From assembly GCF_902459735.1 (NCBI RefSeq), contig NZ_CABPRV010000011.1:169518-233517 (forward strand): 64,000 nucleotides of DNA, written 5' to 3'. Below are positions 26,247 to 37,892 of this stretch, one piece after another (the first letter of the stretch is position 1; each line of letters begins with the position of its first letter). The notes under the pieces were generated by a model. It was given only the letters and a program-made list of their open reading frames with translations, was not told where the DNA came from and searched no databases. The stretch comes from Pandoraea capi (GTDB lineage Bacteria > Pseudomonadota > Gammaproteobacteria > Burkholderiales > Burkholderiaceae). The translations under genes were made by a program, and so were the position numbers.

Positions 26247-27398
26247 TTACACTCGTTTCGACCCGAGGCGCCGGGGCGCATCGAGTTCTGCCGGCACCGG
26301 CAGGTCCGACGGGGTCATCGGCTCGACGCCCCCCTCGGTACGCCAGCGGCGAAGCTGGAAGACCCACGCCAGCACCTCGGCCACGGCCGTGTACAGCGTG
26401 GCCGGGATTTCGTGACCGATTTCCACGTGACGGTGCAGGGCACGCGCCAGCGGCGGGGCTTCGAGAATCGGAATGCGGTGCTCCGCAGCCATCTCGCGGA
26501 TACGCTGCGCGACCAGATCGGTGCCCTTGGCGAGCACGCGCGGCGCGCGCATGTTGTCCTTGTATTCGAGGGCGACGGCAAAGTGCGTCGGGTTCGTCAC
26601 GATCACGTCGGCCTTGGGCACGTCCTGCATCATGCGACGGCGCGCCGCCTGACGCTGCAACTGCCGGATGTGCGCCTTGACGTGCGGATCGCCCTCGGTT
26701 TCCTTGTTCTCCTGACGCACTTCCTCTTTGGTCATGCGCAGCTTCTTGTAGTGCTGCCAGATCTGGAACGGCACATCGATGGCCGCCACCAGCAGCAACG
26801 ACGCCACGATGAACGCGCAGCACACCACGATCATCTCGCCCACGTACGGCAGCGCGGCGCGCGGCGGCTGGGTCATCAGGCCCATCACGGCGTCTTTGTC
26901 GCGGGCAATCGCCCAGTACGCCACGGCGCCCACCAGAATGGTCTTCGCCACCGCCTTGATCAGCTCGACCAGTCCCTGCGTGGAGAACATACGGCCCAGC
27001 CCCTTGAGCGGGTTCAGACGGCCGAAGTTGGGGGCGAGCGACTTGGTCGTGAAGAGCCAGCCGCCGAGCGCCATCGGCGCCACGATGGCCGCGATCACCA
27101 GCAGACCGAGCAGCGGTGCGATGGCCATGAGCGCGTCGGCGCCCGAGTGGGCGGCGTACGACAGCATGCGACGGGTGTCCATCGCCGTGCCCGGCTCGAA
27201 CTGCATGCCGTGGCGCATCAACTGTGCGAAACCCTGCGAGATACGGTCGGCCGTCATCCACATGCCGGCCACGCCAGCGGCCAGCAAAGCGAACGTCGAA
27301 AGCTCGCGCGAACGCGCGACCTGACCCTCCTCGCGCGCCTTCTCAAGGCGCCGGGGGGTCGGTGATTCCGACTTTTCGAGATCGCTTTCCTCAGCCAT
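26247..27398 (-). CDS. flhB: Flagellar export switch protein FlhB
   Basis: FlhB changes substrate specificity of the export gate from rod/hook to filament by autocleavage. The 383 residues begin with the conserved SDLEKSESPTPRRLEKAREEGQVARSRE-type segment. There are four membrane helices and the autocleavage motif NPTH (VTNPTHFAVALEYKD, about residue 268). The C-terminal Pro-rich tail is normal for the family. It is the first gene of the flhBAFG-fliA run. Confidence 0.98.
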   Translation of the reverse strand: MAEESDLEKSESPTPRRLEKAREEGQVARSRELSTFALLAAGVAGMWMTADRISQGFAQLMRHGMQFEPGTAMDTRRMLSYAAHSGADALMAIAPLLGLLVIAAIVAPMALGGWLFTTKSLAPNFGRLNPLKGLGRMFSTQGLVELIKAVAKTILVGAVAYWAIARDKDAVMGLMTQPPRAALPYVGEMIVVCCAFIVASLLLVAAIDVPFQIWQHYKKLRMTKEEVRQENKETEGDPHVKAHIRQLQRQAARRRMMQDVPKADVIVTNPTHFAVALEYKDNMRAPRVLAKGTDLVAQRIREMAAEHRIPILEAPPLARALHRHVEIGHEIPATLYTAVAEVLAWVFQLRRWRTEGGVEPMTPSDLPVPAELDAPRRLGSKRV

Positions 27399-27572
27399 GC
27401 CCTATCCACAGCGGGCGGACGAACCCACCCTATCGCGACTGATTATCGCGGTAACCGTCAAGTCACAAAGGGGGGAATAGAGGCGGGATTGGGCGGTATA
27501 TTGGGGCAGACGTCGCGAGAACGTCGGGATCGGGGGCGCGAATGTAGGGAAAAGCCCTCACCAGACGGGATT

Positions 27573-27598
27573 CCGCCAGCCGGTTGAGGGGCTGGCGG
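27573..27598 (-). terminator. Hairpin after cheZ
   Basis: CCGCCAGCC (27573-27581) and GGCTGGCGG (27590-27598) form a perfect 9-bp stem with an 8-base loop, about 60 bases after the cheZ stop. No T-run follows on the minus strand, so termination may be partial or Rho-assisted. Confidence 0.4.
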
Positions 27599-27655
27599 AG
27601 GTTTGCATCGACGCCGCAATCACGGGCTCAGCCGCCCGCGACGATCCGGCAGACG

Positions 27656-28330
27656 TCAGAAACCGAGGCTCGCGAGCAGGTCGTCGACCTGACCCTGATC
27701 CGACACGATGTCGGTGCGCCCTTCCTTCTTGATCTGCGGCCCGTTGAGCAGGGAATCTTCCGCTTCCTTGCGCTTTTCGGGCGGCATGTTCTCGAGCAGC
27801 GTCTGGAGCAGATGCTTCTCGATCTCCTGCACCACGTCCATGATCTTCTTGATGACCTGTCCGGTCAGATCCTGGAAGTCCTGCGCCATCATGATTTCCA
27901 TCAGATGGTTGTTGGTCGCGCGGGTGTCGTCCGGCACGCGACGCAGGTAGGTGCGGGTCTCGGTGACGAGCTTGCGGGCGTCGTCGAGTTCGAGCGGCTG
28001 GTCGAACCACTTGGCCCAGCGCTCGTCGAGCGCGTTGGCGTCCGCTTCGAGACGGTCCTGAATGGGCTTGGCCAGCTCGATCGCCGTCAACGCCCGCACC
28101 GCCGCCTGTTCGGTCATGGTGGCGACGTAGTTCAGGCGGTCGCGTGCATCCGGAATGGCCTCGGCGGCCTGTTCCAGTTGCTTGTCCAGACCGAGTTCGC
28201 GCAGGTTGTCGCGCAACATGCGCGTCAACTGCCCGATGCGCATGAGCATGCGCTCGGCCGGATCCGCCTCGCCGGTCACGTAAGCGCCGCTGGGCTCACC
28301 CGGCCATTCAGTGCTCGACTCGTGGGTCAC
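27656..28330 (-). CDS. cheZ: CheY-P phosphatase CheZ
   Basis: CheZ removes phosphate from CheY-P to end the switch signal. The 224-residue helical protein has the catalytic segment [19 protein letters not shown], with the active Gln in QDLTGQV. The C-terminal CheY-docking peptide [14 protein letters not shown] is intact. It starts 2 bases after cheY and is the last gene of the chemotaxis run. Confidence 0.98.
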   Translation of the reverse strand: MTHESSTEWPGEPSGAYVTGEADPAERMLMRIGQLTRMLRDNLRELGLDKQLEQAAEAIPDARDRLNYVATMTEQAAVRALTAIELAKPIQDRLEADANALDERWAKWFDQPLELDDARKLVTETRTYLRRVPDDTRATNNHLMEIMMAQDFQDLTGQVIKKIMDVVQEIEKHLLQTLLENMPPEKRKEAEDSLLNGPQIKKEGRTDIVSDQGQVDDLLASLGF

Positions 28331-28332
28331 GT

Positions 28333-28731
28333 TCAGGCCCCCGTTTTTTCCATTTTCTCGAAGATCTTGCCCAGCTTCTCATCGAGGGTCGCAGCCGTGA
28401 ACGGCTTGACCACATACCCGCTCGCACCGGCCTGGGCGGCGGCGATGATGTTTTCCTTCTTGGCTTCGGCCGTCACCATCAGAACGGGAAGCTTCGAGAG
28501 GTTGGGATCGGCGCGGATTTGCTGGAGCATCGTCAGGCCGTCCATGTTCGGCATGTTCCAGTCAGACACCACGAATTCGAAGCTGCCGCCGCGCAGCTTG
28601 GCGAGCGCCGCCGCGCCGTCTTCCGCCTCGTCGACATTCGAGAAACCCAGCTCCTTGAGCAGGTTTCGCACAATGCGACGCATCGTCGGGAAATCGTCGA
28701 CGACCAGGAACTTCATGTTCTTATCAACCAT
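28333..28731 (-). CDS. cheY: Chemotaxis response regulator CheY
   Basis: CheY-P binds FliM and reverses the motor. The second of two adjacent ATGs (28731) has GGAG at the better distance and gives 132 residues. The single receiver domain shows Asp12/Asp13 ([10 protein letters not shown]), the phosphoacceptor Asp57 in [13 protein letters not shown], Thr at MVTAEA and Lys in YVVKPF. It is the true motor CheY, judged by its close match to enteric CheY and its position beside cheZ. Confidence 0.98.
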   Translation of the reverse strand: MVDKNMKFLVVDDFPTMRRIVRNLLKELGFSNVDEAEDGAAALAKLRGGSFEFVVSDWNMPNMDGLTMLQQIRADPNLSKLPVLMVTAEAKKENIIAAAQAGASGYVVKPFTAATLDEKLGKIFEKMEKTGA

Positions 28732-28863
28732 CATCACTCCAATTCTGCCGGTCCCCCTCGGGGGGCCGACGATATTCATGGGCAAATTCCGCCGTCACTC
28801 AGTGCCCTGAGTGTGGACGCAAATCGCTGCGGACCATACGGCGAAAAAACGCCAAAAACCGAA

Positions 28864-29943
28864 CTATACCCGTTGCGTGCGTTCGCCGAATTTCGCGACC
28901 TGATGAAGCACTTTTCGGGCCATCTCGTGCAACGGCACCACCTCTTCCGCGCCGCCCATCGCAATGGCCTCGCGCGGCATGCCGAACACGATGCAGCTCG
29001 CTTCGTCCTGCGCGAACGTGTGCGCACCGGCGCGGCGCATCTCCACGAGGCCGGCCGCACCGTCGCGGCCCATGCCCGTGAGAATCACCCCGATGGCGTT
29101 ACGTCCCGCGTGCACGGCTGCGGAGCGAAACAATACATCGACCGACGGCCGATGTCGATTCACGGGCGGCGCCGGATCGAGCAGCGCCACGTAGTTCGCG
29201 CCGCTGCGCGAGAGTTGCAGGTGGGTGTCGCCGCCCGGCGCGATATACGCATGCCCTGGCAACACACGCTCGCCATGCTCGGCTTCCTTCACCGTGATGC
29301 GGCAAAGCCCGTTCAGGCGCTGTGCGAACGACTTGGTGAAGCCCGCCGGCATGTGCTGCGTGATCAGAATCGCCGGCGCGTCCGGCGGCATCGGCACGAG
29401 CACTTCGCGAATCGCCTCCGTGCCGCCCGTCGACGCGCCGATGATGATCAGCTTTTCCGTCGAGACCAGCGGGTTGCGCAGCATCGGCGCGGCTTCCACC
29501 GGCGCCGGCGCCGCATTCTTGGGCGGCGCGCTGCGCACGCGGGCGCGCGCGGCAGCACGAATCTTGTCGGCGATCATCTCGCCGTATTCGAGCATGCCGT
29601 CACGAATGCCCAGACGCGGCTTCGTCACGAAGTCCACTGCCCCGAGTTCGAGCGCGCGCATCGTGACCTCCGAGCCACGCTCGGTCAGCGACGACACCAT
29701 GAGCACCGGCATCGGACGCAGGCGCATGAGCTTCTCGAGGAAGTCCAGCCCGTCCATGCGCGGCATTTCGACGTCGAGCGTGAGCACGTCCGGGTTGTGT
29801 TGCTTGATCAGGTCACGCGCCACGAGCGGATCGGGTGCGGTCGCCACGACGGTCATGTCCGGATGCGCATTGATGATCTCCGTCATCAGGCTGCGCACAA
29901 GTGCGGAATCGTCCACGCACAGGACTTTGATTGGTTCGCTCAA
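28864..29943 (-). CDS. cheB: Chemoreceptor methylesterase CheB
   Basis: CheB removes methyl groups from chemoreceptors and deamidates Gln sites. The 359 residues combine an N-terminal receiver domain (Asp57 in [16 protein letters not shown]) and a linker (about 130-165). A catalytic domain follows, with the Ser of [15 protein letters not shown], the His of [14 protein letters not shown] and the Asp of [13 protein letters not shown]. It overlaps cheD by 4 bases. Confidence 0.98.
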   Translation of the reverse strand: MSEPIKVLCVDDSALVRSLMTEIINAHPDMTVVATAPDPLVARDLIKQHNPDVLTLDVEMPRMDGLDFLEKLMRLRPMPVLMVSSLTERGSEVTMRALELGAVDFVTKPRLGIRDGMLEYGEMIADKIRAAARARVRSAPPKNAAPAPVEAAPMLRNPLVSTEKLIIIGASTGGTEAIREVLVPMPPDAPAILITQHMPAGFTKSFAQRLNGLCRITVKEAEHGERVLPGHAYIAPGGDTHLQLSRSGANYVALLDPAPPVNRHRPSVDVLFRSAAVHAGRNAIGVILTGMGRDGAAGLVEMRRAGAHTFAQDEASCIVFGMPREAIAMGGAEEVVPLHEMARKVLHQVAKFGERTQRV

Positions 29944-30614
29944 GCCTCCTCCATTTTTCGGTTGTCAGGCCCCGGCCGAGGCTTGGCATTTCTGGCCGGT
30001 GGCGCAAAGAGTTCTACGGAGCCCCGTACTTCGCGTGCACGCAAACGCTGCGCGTACGCCTGTTCCCGCTGGACGATGGCCGGATCGCCCCGATCGCCCA
30101 GCTTCTTGACCATCACCCGCCCGGTGCGCGGCAAAAAGCACACCTTGCGCGGATGCGGTCCGAGCAGATCCTGCGCAGTCACGCGAATCTGCTCCATCTC
30201 GAGATAGCGCAACACGAAATTCGCATTGCGATCGCCGATATTCAATGTGGTCATGCCCGCGAGCACCGCGCCGCCGCCGAAGACTTTCGCCTCCAGACGC
30301 TCGCGCCGCGCGCCGAGCTTGATCAGCTCGTTGATGAGCATTTCCATCGCGTAGGCACCGTAACGCATGGACGCCGAGAGTAACCGGTCGCGCTCGCTTT
30401 CGCCATCGTCGGGCAGCATGAAATGGTTCATGCCGCCGATGCCCGTGACGCTGTCGCGCACACACGCGGCAACACAGGAACCGAGCACCGTCACGAGCAT
30501 GATGTCTTCGGTCGTGACGTAATACTCCGAAGGCAGCAACTTCACCGCCTGCGTGTTGAACGCATTGTCGAAGTAATGGTTGGTCGCCAGCGCTTCGGCC
30601 AGTGGCTGTGCCAT
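29940..30614 (-). CDS. cheD: Chemoreceptor glutamine deamidase CheD
   Basis: CheD deamidates receptor glutamines. The ATG at 30614 (224 residues, [10 protein letters not shown]) overlaps the region just after the cheR stop. An upstream in-frame start would lie within cheR and is rejected. The catalytic Cys/His pair appears in [26 protein letters not shown], and the second conserved block [24 protein letters not shown] is intact. CheD coexists here with CheZ, as in other betaproteobacteria. Confidence 0.97.
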   Translation of the reverse strand: MAQPLAEALATNHYFDNAFNTQAVKLLPSEYYVTTEDIMLVTVLGSCVAACVRDSVTGIGGMNHFMLPDDGESERDRLLSASMRYGAYAMEMLINELIKLGARRERLEAKVFGGGAVLAGMTTLNIGDRNANFVLRYLEMEQIRVTAQDLLGPHPRKVCFLPRTGRVMVKKLGDRGDPAIVQREQAYAQRLRAREVRGSVELFAPPARNAKPRPGPDNRKMEEA

Positions 30615-30615
30615 C

Positions 30616-31557
30616 TCAGGCTCCCCGTGCGCCTGCACCGGCCAGTTCGTACACCGTCTGCCCACGCAGACGGAACGCCCGGCTCACATACGTAAAGTTT
30701 TCCGAGTGGCCCGCGAAGAGCAGGCCATCCGGCTTGAGCAAGGGCACGAAGCGCTCCAGAATGCGCGCCTGCGTGGCCTTGTCGAAGTAGATCATCACGT
30801 TGCGGCAGAAGATGACATCGAACGGCCCGCCGATGTGCCACGACGGCGCGAGCAGGTTGAGCGGTTCGAACGTGACCAGTTGCTGCAATTCGGGACGCAC
30901 CTTGATCTTCCCCGAGTTCGCCCCCGTGCCGCGCAGGAAGTGCCGACGCAGTTGTTCCTGCGAAAGCTTGCCGGTCTGCTCGCCGTTGTAGACGGCGGCG
31001 GAGGCGCGCGCGAGCACCTGGGTGTCGACGTCGGTGGCGATCACGCTCGCATTGGGACGCGAGCCGAGCGTGTCGACCAGCGTCATCGCGATCGAATACG
31101 GCTCTTCGCCCGTCGATGCCGCACAGCACCATACGGAAATCGGTTTGGCGCGGTTGCGTACGAAGTCGGCCAGCAGAGGGAAGTGGTGCGATTCGCGGAA
31201 GAACGACGTGAGGTTCGTCGTCAGCGCGTTGGTGAACGACTCCCATTCGCTGTCGCCGGTATCGGCTTCGAGCATGTCGAGGTATTCGGTGAAGCTCGTC
31301 ATGCCGAGCGCACGCAGGCGCCGGGCGATGCGGCTGTACACCATCTCGCGCTTGTGCTCGGCCAGCGCAATCCCGGCACGCTGGTAGATCAGGTTGCGAA
31401 TACGGCCGAAGTCGGCCAGCGAGAAGGCGAAGTCGCGCTCGCCCGAGAGGGCGGCACCGCTTGCGCGCGCGAAATCCGCGCTGCGCGAGCCAGCGTCGCC
31501 GTCGGTGCCGGAGGCACCGCGACGCGTCAGATGCGAGGTGTTGCGCGAATCAGTCAT
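30616..31557 (-). CDS. cheR: Chemoreceptor methyltransferase CheR
   Basis: CheR methylates receptor glutamates using S-adenosylmethionine. The 313 residues show the N-terminal helical domain ([33 protein letters not shown]). The SAM-binding domain follows, with [18 protein letters not shown] and the [14 protein letters not shown] motif. The first about 45 residues are variable. It lies 111 bases after the first chemoreceptor gene on the same strand. Confidence 0.97.
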   Translation of the reverse strand: MTDSRNTSHLTRRGASGTDGDAGSRSADFARASGAALSGERDFAFSLADFGRIRNLIYQRAGIALAEHKREMVYSRIARRLRALGMTSFTEYLDMLEADTGDSEWESFTNALTTNLTSFFRESHHFPLLADFVRNRAKPISVWCCAASTGEEPYSIAMTLVDTLGSRPNASVIATDVDTQVLARASAAVYNGEQTGKLSQEQLRRHFLRGTGANSGKIKVRPELQQLVTFEPLNLLAPSWHIGGPFDVIFCRNVMIYFDKATQARILERFVPLLKPDGLLFAGHSENFTYVSRAFRLRGQTVYELAGAGARGA

Positions 31558-31668
31558 GGTGTCTCACTTTGTCACGGCGTCACGTGCCCGCCGATCCCCA
31601 TTTCCACTACTAAACTGCCGACGTCGTTACTGCTAAACCAGCGATGCCCTTGCGCTGCGCTGCCCGGC

Positions 31669-33321
31669 TCATGCCGCGCGAGCCATCGGTCGCGGTGTGC
31701 CGTCGCGACCCGGCGTACCGAGCGCGTGCACGCTGCCTGCCGCCGCCATACCGCTCACGCCCCCCATGCCGCCGGTCTGGAACACCGACACCGCCGCGCG
31801 CAACTCGTGCGCCTGCGATTCCAGCGCCCCCGCAGCCGCAGCTGCCTGTTCCACCAGCGCCGCGTTTTGCTGCGTGACTTCGTCCATCTGCGTCACAGCG
31901 CGGTTGACCTGCTCGATGCCGCTCGACTGTTCGGCAGACGCCGCCGAGATCTCGCCCATGATGTCCGTCACGCGTTTGACGGCCTGCACGATCTCTTCCA
32001 TCGTCTGACGCTGACGCGCCACCAGCGCCGTGCCGTCCTGCACACGACGCGACGAATCTTCGATCAGCGCCTTGATTTCCTTCGCCGCCGCCGCACTGCG
32101 CTGCGCCAGCGTGCGCACTTCGCCGGCCACCACGGCGAAGCCACGTCCCTGCTCACCCGCGCGGGCAGCTTCCACGGCCGCGTTCAGCGCGAGAATGTTC
32201 GTCTGGAACGCAATGCCGTCGATCACACCGATGATGTCGACGATCTTGGTCGAGCTGGTCGAAATACCGTCCATGGTCGCACCGACCTGCCCGGAGACTT
32301 CCCCGCCGCGCGTGGCGATCTCGGACGCGTTCACGGCCAACTGGCTCGCCTGACGCGCGTTGTCGGCGTTCTGGCGCACGGTGGCGGTGAGTTGTTCCAT
32401 CGACGACGCGGTCTCTTCGAGCGACGCCGCCTGTTGCTCGGTGCGCGCCGACAGATCGGTGTTGCCCGCCGCGATTTCGTGCGCAGCCGTCGTGATCGAC
32501 TCGGTACCTTCGCGGATCTGCGAGATGGTGCCGGCGAGCGTGTGCTGCATGCGTTGCATGGCGTACAGCAGGCTCTGCGTATCGCCCTGCGCCACGTTCA
32601 CATGGCTATGCAGATCGCCGCTCGCGATGCGATGCGCGATCTCGGACGCATATTCGGGTTCGCCGCCGAGGCTGCGATGGACGTTGCGGATGATCATGAT
32701 CATCGCGGCCGTGACGATGGCGCCGATGACGAGCAAGGCGATGCCGAAGCGTGCGAGCGTGGCGTAGAAGGCCTCGTCGATATCCTGCACATACACGCCG
32801 CTCATCATTCCCCAGTCCCACGGCGCGTAATACTTTACGAACGAGAGTTTGGCGAGACGCTTGTCGCTGCCGGCAACACGCCCGAAGTAGTCGACGAAGC
32901 CCGCGCCCTTGTCCTTGGCCACGCGCGCCATTTCGACATAGAGCAGCTTGCCGTTCGAATCCTTGTAGGTGGAGACGTCCTTGTTCACCAGATCGGCGAG
33001 CGTCGGATGCATGAGCACGGTCGGCCTGGTATCGAAGATGACCACGTAGCCGTTGCCGCCCTCGCCGTAGCGCATGGCTTTCAGGCGCGCCATCGCCTGC
33101 TGTTTCGCCTCGTCGACGGTGATCTTGCCGGCCGCCGCCTGCGCGGCGTATTCGCGCACGATGCCATCGGCGCTCGTGACGATGTTCTCGACCGACGCGC
33201 GACGCTCCGACGTCATCATGCCGCGCTCATGCCACGCAGCCCAGCCGCCGAGAATCAAAAGACCCAGCCACATCAGCGCGAGCGCCGACCAGAGTTTTGC
33301 CTTGAGACTCAACTGCATCAT
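31669..33321 (-). CDS. Methyl-accepting chemotaxis protein, Cache sensor, no CheR/CheB tether
   Basis: A transmembrane chemoreceptor. The ATG at 33321 has GGAGGG 7 bases before it and gives 550 residues. TM1 spans about residues 12-30. A periplasmic single-Cache domain (about 35-190) includes [22 protein letters not shown] and ends with [21 protein letters not shown]2 (about 195-217) and HAMP follow. The signalling hairpin carries the invariant tip [20 protein letters not shown]. Unlike its two neighbours it ends [10 protein letters not shown], with no Trp-containing pentapeptide, so adaptation enzymes must be supplied by other receptors in the array. Confidence 0.96.
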   Translation of the reverse strand: MMQLSLKAKLWSALALMWLGLLILGGWAAWHERGMMTSERRASVENIVTSADGIVREYAAQAAAGKITVDEAKQQAMARLKAMRYGEGGNGYVVIFDTRPTVLMHPTLADLVNKDVSTYKDSNGKLLYVEMARVAKDKGAGFVDYFGRVAGSDKRLAKLSFVKYYAPWDWGMMSGVYVQDIDEAFYATLARFGIALLVIGAIVTAAMIMIIRNVHRSLGGEPEYASEIAHRIASGDLHSHVNVAQGDTQSLLYAMQRMQHTLAGTISQIREGTESITTAAHEIAAGNTDLSARTEQQAASLEETASSMEQLTATVRQNADNARQASQLAVNASEIATRGGEVSGQVGATMDGISTSSTKIVDIIGVIDGIAFQTNILALNAAVEAARAGEQGRGFAVVAGEVRTLAQRSAAAAKEIKALIEDSSRRVQDGTALVARQRQTMEEIVQAVKRVTDIMGEISAASAEQSSGIEQVNRAVTQMDEVTQQNAALVEQAAAAAGALESQAHELRAAVSVFQTGGMGGVSGMAAAGSVHALGTPGRDGTPRPMARAA

Positions 33322-33517
33322 GATGTGACCCTCCACCACCCGCCTGCCCGGGCGCTGCACTGAGGTGCGGCGCGCACGACGGCGTTTGTCTTGCCGATTG
33401 TTGCCACTTGCCGACACGCGCCTCTGGCTTCCCCGCGATCCTGCTGCGCGGGGAGAGACGCGTGCACCGTTCCTGTAAGTTGTTGCGTGACTGCGTTAAT
33501 GCGCCTTCGTTACGCGA

Positions 33518-35293
33518 TCAGAACGTTTCCCAGTCGCCGTTCGCGTCGTCCGTGCCGGTGCGCGCAGCAGCCGATGCTGCCGGTGTCGCCGCGGGGGCAG
33601 GCTTGCGCAACGGTGCCGGTGCGGGCGTGGCCTTGGGCGCAGCCGCCGGGGCCGACGCTGCTGGCGCCGCCGCCTTCTTCACGGCCGCCGGACGTGCGAC
33701 GGGCAGCGCCGCCAGCGCCGGGGCGACATGGCTTGCAGCCGCCTGGCTGGCGTCGACGCGGAACACCGACACCGTCGTCTTCAGACGGTTGGCCTGCTCT
33801 TCGAGCGAGCCGGCGGCAGCCGCCGCTTCCTCGACCAGCGCCGCGTTCTGCTGCGTGACTTCGTCCATCTGCGTGATCGCGCGGTTGACCTGCTCGATGC
33901 CGCTCGACTGTTCGGCAGAGGCTGCCGAAATCTCACCCATGATGTCGGTCACGCGCTTCACGGCCTGCACGATCTCGTTCATCGTGTGGCCCTGCTGGGC
34001 GACGAGCGCCGTGCCGTCCTGCACGCGACGCGACGAGTCTTCGATCAGCGCCTTGATTTCCTTCGCGGCCGCCGCACTGCGCTGGGCCAACGTACGCACC
34101 TCACCGGCAACCACGGCGAAGCCGCGGCCCTGCTCGCCGGCACGCGCGGCTTCCACCGCTGCGTTCAGCGCCAGAATGTTCGTCTGGAACGCAATGCCGT
34201 CGATCACGCTGATGATGTCGACGATCTTGCTGGAGCTCGTCGAGATGCCGTCCATCGTTTCGCCGACCTGACCGGACACCTGACCGCCACGCGTGGCGAT
34301 TTCGGAAGCGTTCACGGCAAGCTGGCTGGCCTGACGGGCGTTGTCGGCGTTCTGACGCACGGTGGCCGTCAGTTGCTCCATCGACGATGCGGTCTCTTCC
34401 AGCGATGCAGCCTGTTGTTCGGTGCGGGCCGACAGATCGGTGTTGCCCGCGGCGATCTGCTGCGCGGCGGACGTGATCGACTCGGTGCCCGAGCGGACCT
34501 CGGCGACGGTGCGCACGAGGCTGTCCTGCATGTGCTTCACGCCCTTGAACAGACGCCCCGTCTCGGTGTCATTCCACACGTCGATGCGTTGCGTGAGGTC
34601 GCCGCCGGCGATCTTCTCGAAGTGCTTGATGGCGTCGTCGATCGGGCCGACGATGGCGCGCGTGAGGGTGACCTGCGTCACGATGCCGACCAGCAGGCCG
34701 ACCGCCAGACCGATGCCGACCATCCACATCACCATCGTGTAGCGGGCTTGCGCCTGAGCGTAACGGGTCTCGGCGTTCGTGACCTGCATGTCGGCGAGGG
34801 TCGTCATCGCCTTGGTGTAATCGGCGAACAGGCGCGGCACGTCCATGACCGTCTTCGCGTGGAAGTCGGGAATGTCACCCGATTCGATGGCCTTGAGCGC
34901 GGGCAGAATGCCGTCGTTGTTCACCTTGCCGCGTGCCGCAACCACGGCGTCGGCCAGGCCCTTCTCCTGATCGCTCATCGGCAGCGCTGCGTAGGATGCC
35001 CAGGCATCGTCCGCTTTCTTGAGATTGGCACGTACGCTCTCGATGGCCGACTTGATCTCGGTCGGATCGGCAATGAACTCGATACGCGACAGCGTCACGC
35101 GCGCGCCCAACGTCGAGATCGTCGTCTGCGCGAGCGAGCGCGCCGACGCCATGTCGTTCGTATAGATCTGTTGTAGCGATGCGTTGCTCTGTCGCAGCGA
35201 GATAAGTCCCACCGCTGCGCCGACAATCAGCAGCACCATGAAGAGTCCAAGCGCCAGCGTAAGCCGTGCCCGGATGGTGACATTCTTAAACAT
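33518..35293 (-). CDS. Methyl-accepting chemotaxis protein, Tar-like four-helix-bundle sensor
   Basis: A 591-residue chemoreceptor with TM1 (about 10-31), a periplasmic four-helix-bundle ligand domain (about 32-190), TM2 (about 192-213) and HAMP. Its signalling domain is nearly identical to that of the neighbouring receptor. The C-terminal Ala/Pro-rich linker ends in DWETF, matching the enteric NWETF tether that recruits CheR and CheB. It is the most Tar/Tsr-like of the three receptors. Confidence 0.97.
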   Translation of the reverse strand: MFKNVTIRARLTLALGLFMVLLIVGAAVGLISLRQSNASLQQIYTNDMASARSLAQTTISTLGARVTLSRIEFIADPTEIKSAIESVRANLKKADDAWASYAALPMSDQEKGLADAVVAARGKVNNDGILPALKAIESGDIPDFHAKTVMDVPRLFADYTKAMTTLADMQVTNAETRYAQAQARYTMVMWMVGIGLAVGLLVGIVTQVTLTRAIVGPIDDAIKHFEKIAGGDLTQRIDVWNDTETGRLFKGVKHMQDSLVRTVAEVRSGTESITSAAQQIAAGNTDLSARTEQQAASLEETASSMEQLTATVRQNADNARQASQLAVNASEIATRGGQVSGQVGETMDGISTSSSKIVDIISVIDGIAFQTNILALNAAVEAARAGEQGRGFAVVAGEVRTLAQRSAAAAKEIKALIEDSSRRVQDGTALVAQQGHTMNEIVQAVKRVTDIMGEISAASAEQSSGIEQVNRAITQMDEVTQQNAALVEEAAAAAGSLEEQANRLKTTVSVFRVDASQAAASHVAPALAALPVARPAAVKKAAAPAASAPAAAPKATPAPAPLRKPAPAATPAASAAARTGTDDANGDWETF

Positions 35294-35384
35294 AACGACC
35301 TCTACCCCGTGAAGACCGGCCTCTGACCGGTATAGCCATCACAACAATCTCGACTCTTGGCCGACGCTTTGCATCCACGTACCG

Positions 35385-37775
35385 TCAAAACTCTTCCCAG
35401 TCGCCCGGGTCACTGGTCTTTGCCGTCGACGTTGTACCCGTCGATCCGCCGGCCGGGGGCTTGCCCCGACGTGCTGCCAGTTGCAGCACCTGTGCATCTT
35501 CCTGTGTGTCCGTCGCAGCGGGCGACGTGGCCTGCGGGCGACGTGTCGCCGTTCGCGTCGCCGCGCCGCCTGCGCTCGCGCGCGCCGGTGCCGCGCCCGC
35601 CTGAGCGGTCTGCGCCACGGGTGCGGCGTGCGTTGCCTGTGCTGCTGCCGTCGTCGCCACCGGCTTCGATACCGGCTTCGATACCGGCTGGCGCGTGGTC
35701 ATCGTGCTGGTGTGTGCGATGGCGTGGCGAGCGCTCGGTGCGCCGGCCGCCTGGAACGCGTCGCCGACCCGGAAGACGGACACGGCGTCGCGCAGACGGT
35801 GCGCCTGATCTTCCAGCGATCCGGCCGCAGCCGCCGCTTCTTCGACCAGCGCCGCGTTCTGCTGCGTGACTTCATCCATCTGCGTCACAGCGCGGTTGAC
35901 CTGCTCGATACCGCTCGACTGCTCGGCAGACGCCGCCGAGATCTCGCCCATGATGTCCGTCACGCGCTGCACGGCCTGCACGATCTCGTCCATCGTGTGA
36001 CCGGCCTGCGCCACCAGCGCCGAGCCGTTCTCCACGCGCCCGACCGAGTCTTCGATGAGGACCTTGATTTCCTTCGCGGCGGCGGCACTGCGCTGCGCCA
36101 GCGTGCGCACTTCGCCTGCGACCACGGCGAAGCCGCGACCCTGCTCACCCGCGCGGGCGGCTTCCACGGCCGCGTTCAGCGCCAGAATGTTCGTCTGGAA
36201 CGCGATGCCTTCGATCACACTGATGATGTCGGCGATCTTGTGCGAGCTCGTCGAAATGCCCTGCATCGTGTCGACGACGTTACCCACGACCTGACCGCCG
36301 CGCGCGGCGATCTCCGAGGCGTTCACGGCCAGCACGCTCGCCTGTTTGGCGTTGTCGGCGTTTTGCTTGACGGTCGCCGTCAGCTCTTCCATCGACGACG
36401 CGGTCTGCTCCAGCGACGCGGCCTGCTGCTCGGTACGCGCCGACAGATCGGTGTTGCCCGCTGCGATTTCGCGCGAGGCGATGTTGATCGATTCGATGCC
36501 TTCACGCACGTCCGAGACGATGGACAGCAAGCTGTTCTTCATCACCGTCAGCCCGAACAGCAACTGGCCGATCTCGTCGCGCCCGGTGCCTTCGGCCTTG
36601 CCCGTCAGGTCGCCCGCCGCGATCTGCTTCGACATGGCCAGCGCCACGCGCAGCGGATGATTGATCGCTCGGCGCAGAATGCTGCCGAGCACGAACAGCA
36701 TGATGATGCCGCCGATCACCGCCACCGCTGTCGCCGCGCGCACCAGCGTGTGTTCCTTCTGCGCCTGCTGATACAGATCGGTGGCCTGCGTGAGTTCGAG
36801 GCGCGTGAGCGCGTTCAGCTCGTCGCGCATCGGGCCGTAGGCCGGCTTCACTTTTTCCAGATACGTCTGCTGCGCGCCCTCGGCCGAACCGACCCGCAGC
36901 ATCTCGACCGTCTTTTGCAGACCGTCGCTGGTGAAACGCTGACGAATCACGTCGAAGCGCTCGGCCTGCGCCCGCGTGTTGGCGTCGACCGTCTTCATGT
37001 ACTCCGCCCACTGGCGGTTGATGTCGTCGAGACTGCCTGCGATCTCGTCACCCGCGCGCTTCATCGTGTCGAGGTTCGGGCTGCCGACGGCCTCGGCCAC
37101 GAGCCACACGTCGCGATCGAGCTTCTGTCCGATCGTGCCCAGCGTACTCACCGGCACCATGCCGTTCTGATACACCTGCAACAGCTTGGTGTTGCTGCTC
37201 GACACGCCCCACAGGCCCAGCCCGCCGACGATCGCAAGCAGGACCGCGCCGAGCACAATGATGCCGGTCAGCCGTGCGCGCAGCGTGTCCAGACGCACAC
37301 GACGCGCGATCGCGGCAATGCCGCCACGCTCGACCTGGCCGCCCCGAATGCGCAGGCTGCCAGCCTGTCCGTTGCGAAAGCGCGCGTAGATGTCTTCGGC
37401 TTGCGCAGCGGCGCCTGCGGCCGGACGCACACGGACGGACGTATAGCCCACCACCGCGTTGTTTTCCAGCGTCGGCGTAACGGTGGCCAGCACCCAGTAG
37501 AAGTCGCCGTTCTTGCGGCGGTTCTTGACCAGCCCGGTCCACGTGTCGCCGCGCTTGATCGTCTCCCACAAATCGCCGAAGGCCTCGGCGGGCATGTCGG
37601 GATGGCGAACGATGTTGTGCGGCGACCCCAGCAGTTCGTCGCGCGAATAGCCGCTCACCTCCACGAAGGCGGGATTGGCGTACGTGATCCGCCCCTTCAG
37701 ATCCGTCCGAGAGATCAGGTACTGATGCTCGCCGATGACGAATTCGTTCTGGGTAACGGGCTGGTTATCGCGCAC
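35385..37775 (-). CDS. Aer/Tar hybrid chemoreceptor: PAS plus periplasmic helix bundle
   Basis: A 796-residue receptor. The N-terminal PAS domain (about 1-115) is Aer-like: [30 protein letters not shown] followed by [10 protein letters not shown], the FAD-PAS pattern of aerotaxis sensors. A linker leads to TM1 (about 170-190), a periplasmic four-helix-bundle-like segment (about 190-345), TM2, HAMP and the signalling hairpin. The tail ends DWEEF, a CheR/CheB tether. Classical Aer has only a membrane hairpin, so the added periplasmic domain suggests two inputs, redox and ligand. It directly follows cheW. Confidence 0.95.
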   Translation of the reverse strand: MRDNQPVTQNEFVIGEHQYLISRTDLKGRITYANPAFVEVSGYSRDELLGSPHNIVRHPDMPAEAFGDLWETIKRGDTWTGLVKNRRKNGDFYWVLATVTPTLENNAVVGYTSVRVRPAAGAAAQAEDIYARFRNGQAGSLRIRGGQVERGGIAAIARRVRLDTLRARLTGIIVLGAVLLAIVGGLGLWGVSSSNTKLLQVYQNGMVPVSTLGTIGQKLDRDVWLVAEAVGSPNLDTMKRAGDEIAGSLDDINRQWAEYMKTVDANTRAQAERFDVIRQRFTSDGLQKTVEMLRVGSAEGAQQTYLEKVKPAYGPMRDELNALTRLELTQATDLYQQAQKEHTLVRAATAVAVIGGIIMLFVLGSILRRAINHPLRVALAMSKQIAAGDLTGKAEGTGRDEIGQLLFGLTVMKNSLLSIVSDVREGIESINIASREIAAGNTDLSARTEQQAASLEQTASSMEELTATVKQNADNAKQASVLAVNASEIAARGGQVVGNVVDTMQGISTSSHKIADIISVIEGIAFQTNILALNAAVEAARAGEQGRGFAVVAGEVRTLAQRSAAAAKEIKVLIEDSVGRVENGSALVAQAGHTMDEIVQAVQRVTDIMGEISAASAEQSSGIEQVNRAVTQMDEVTQQNAALVEEAAAAAGSLEDQAHRLRDAVSVFRVGDAFQAAGAPSARHAIAHTSTMTTRQPVSKPVSKPVATTAAAQATHAAPVAQTAQAGAAPARASAGGAATRTATRRPQATSPAATDTQEDAQVLQLAARRGKPPAGGSTGTTSTAKTSDPGDWEEF

Positions 37776-37892
37776 GTGCTCGGTCTCCGTGGACTGGGGT
37801 GAGTGGGTTATGTCTGTAAGGGTGACGCGGCGGGTGTCTCGGCCCGCCTGCTGATTGGCACTTTGGCGTCTCGCTGCCGTTACCGGTCTGAC

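Noticed and set aside
27558-28010. Second gene in the cheZ region
   Set aside because: It is an alternate-frame shadow of cheZ with Arg/Ala-biased composition.
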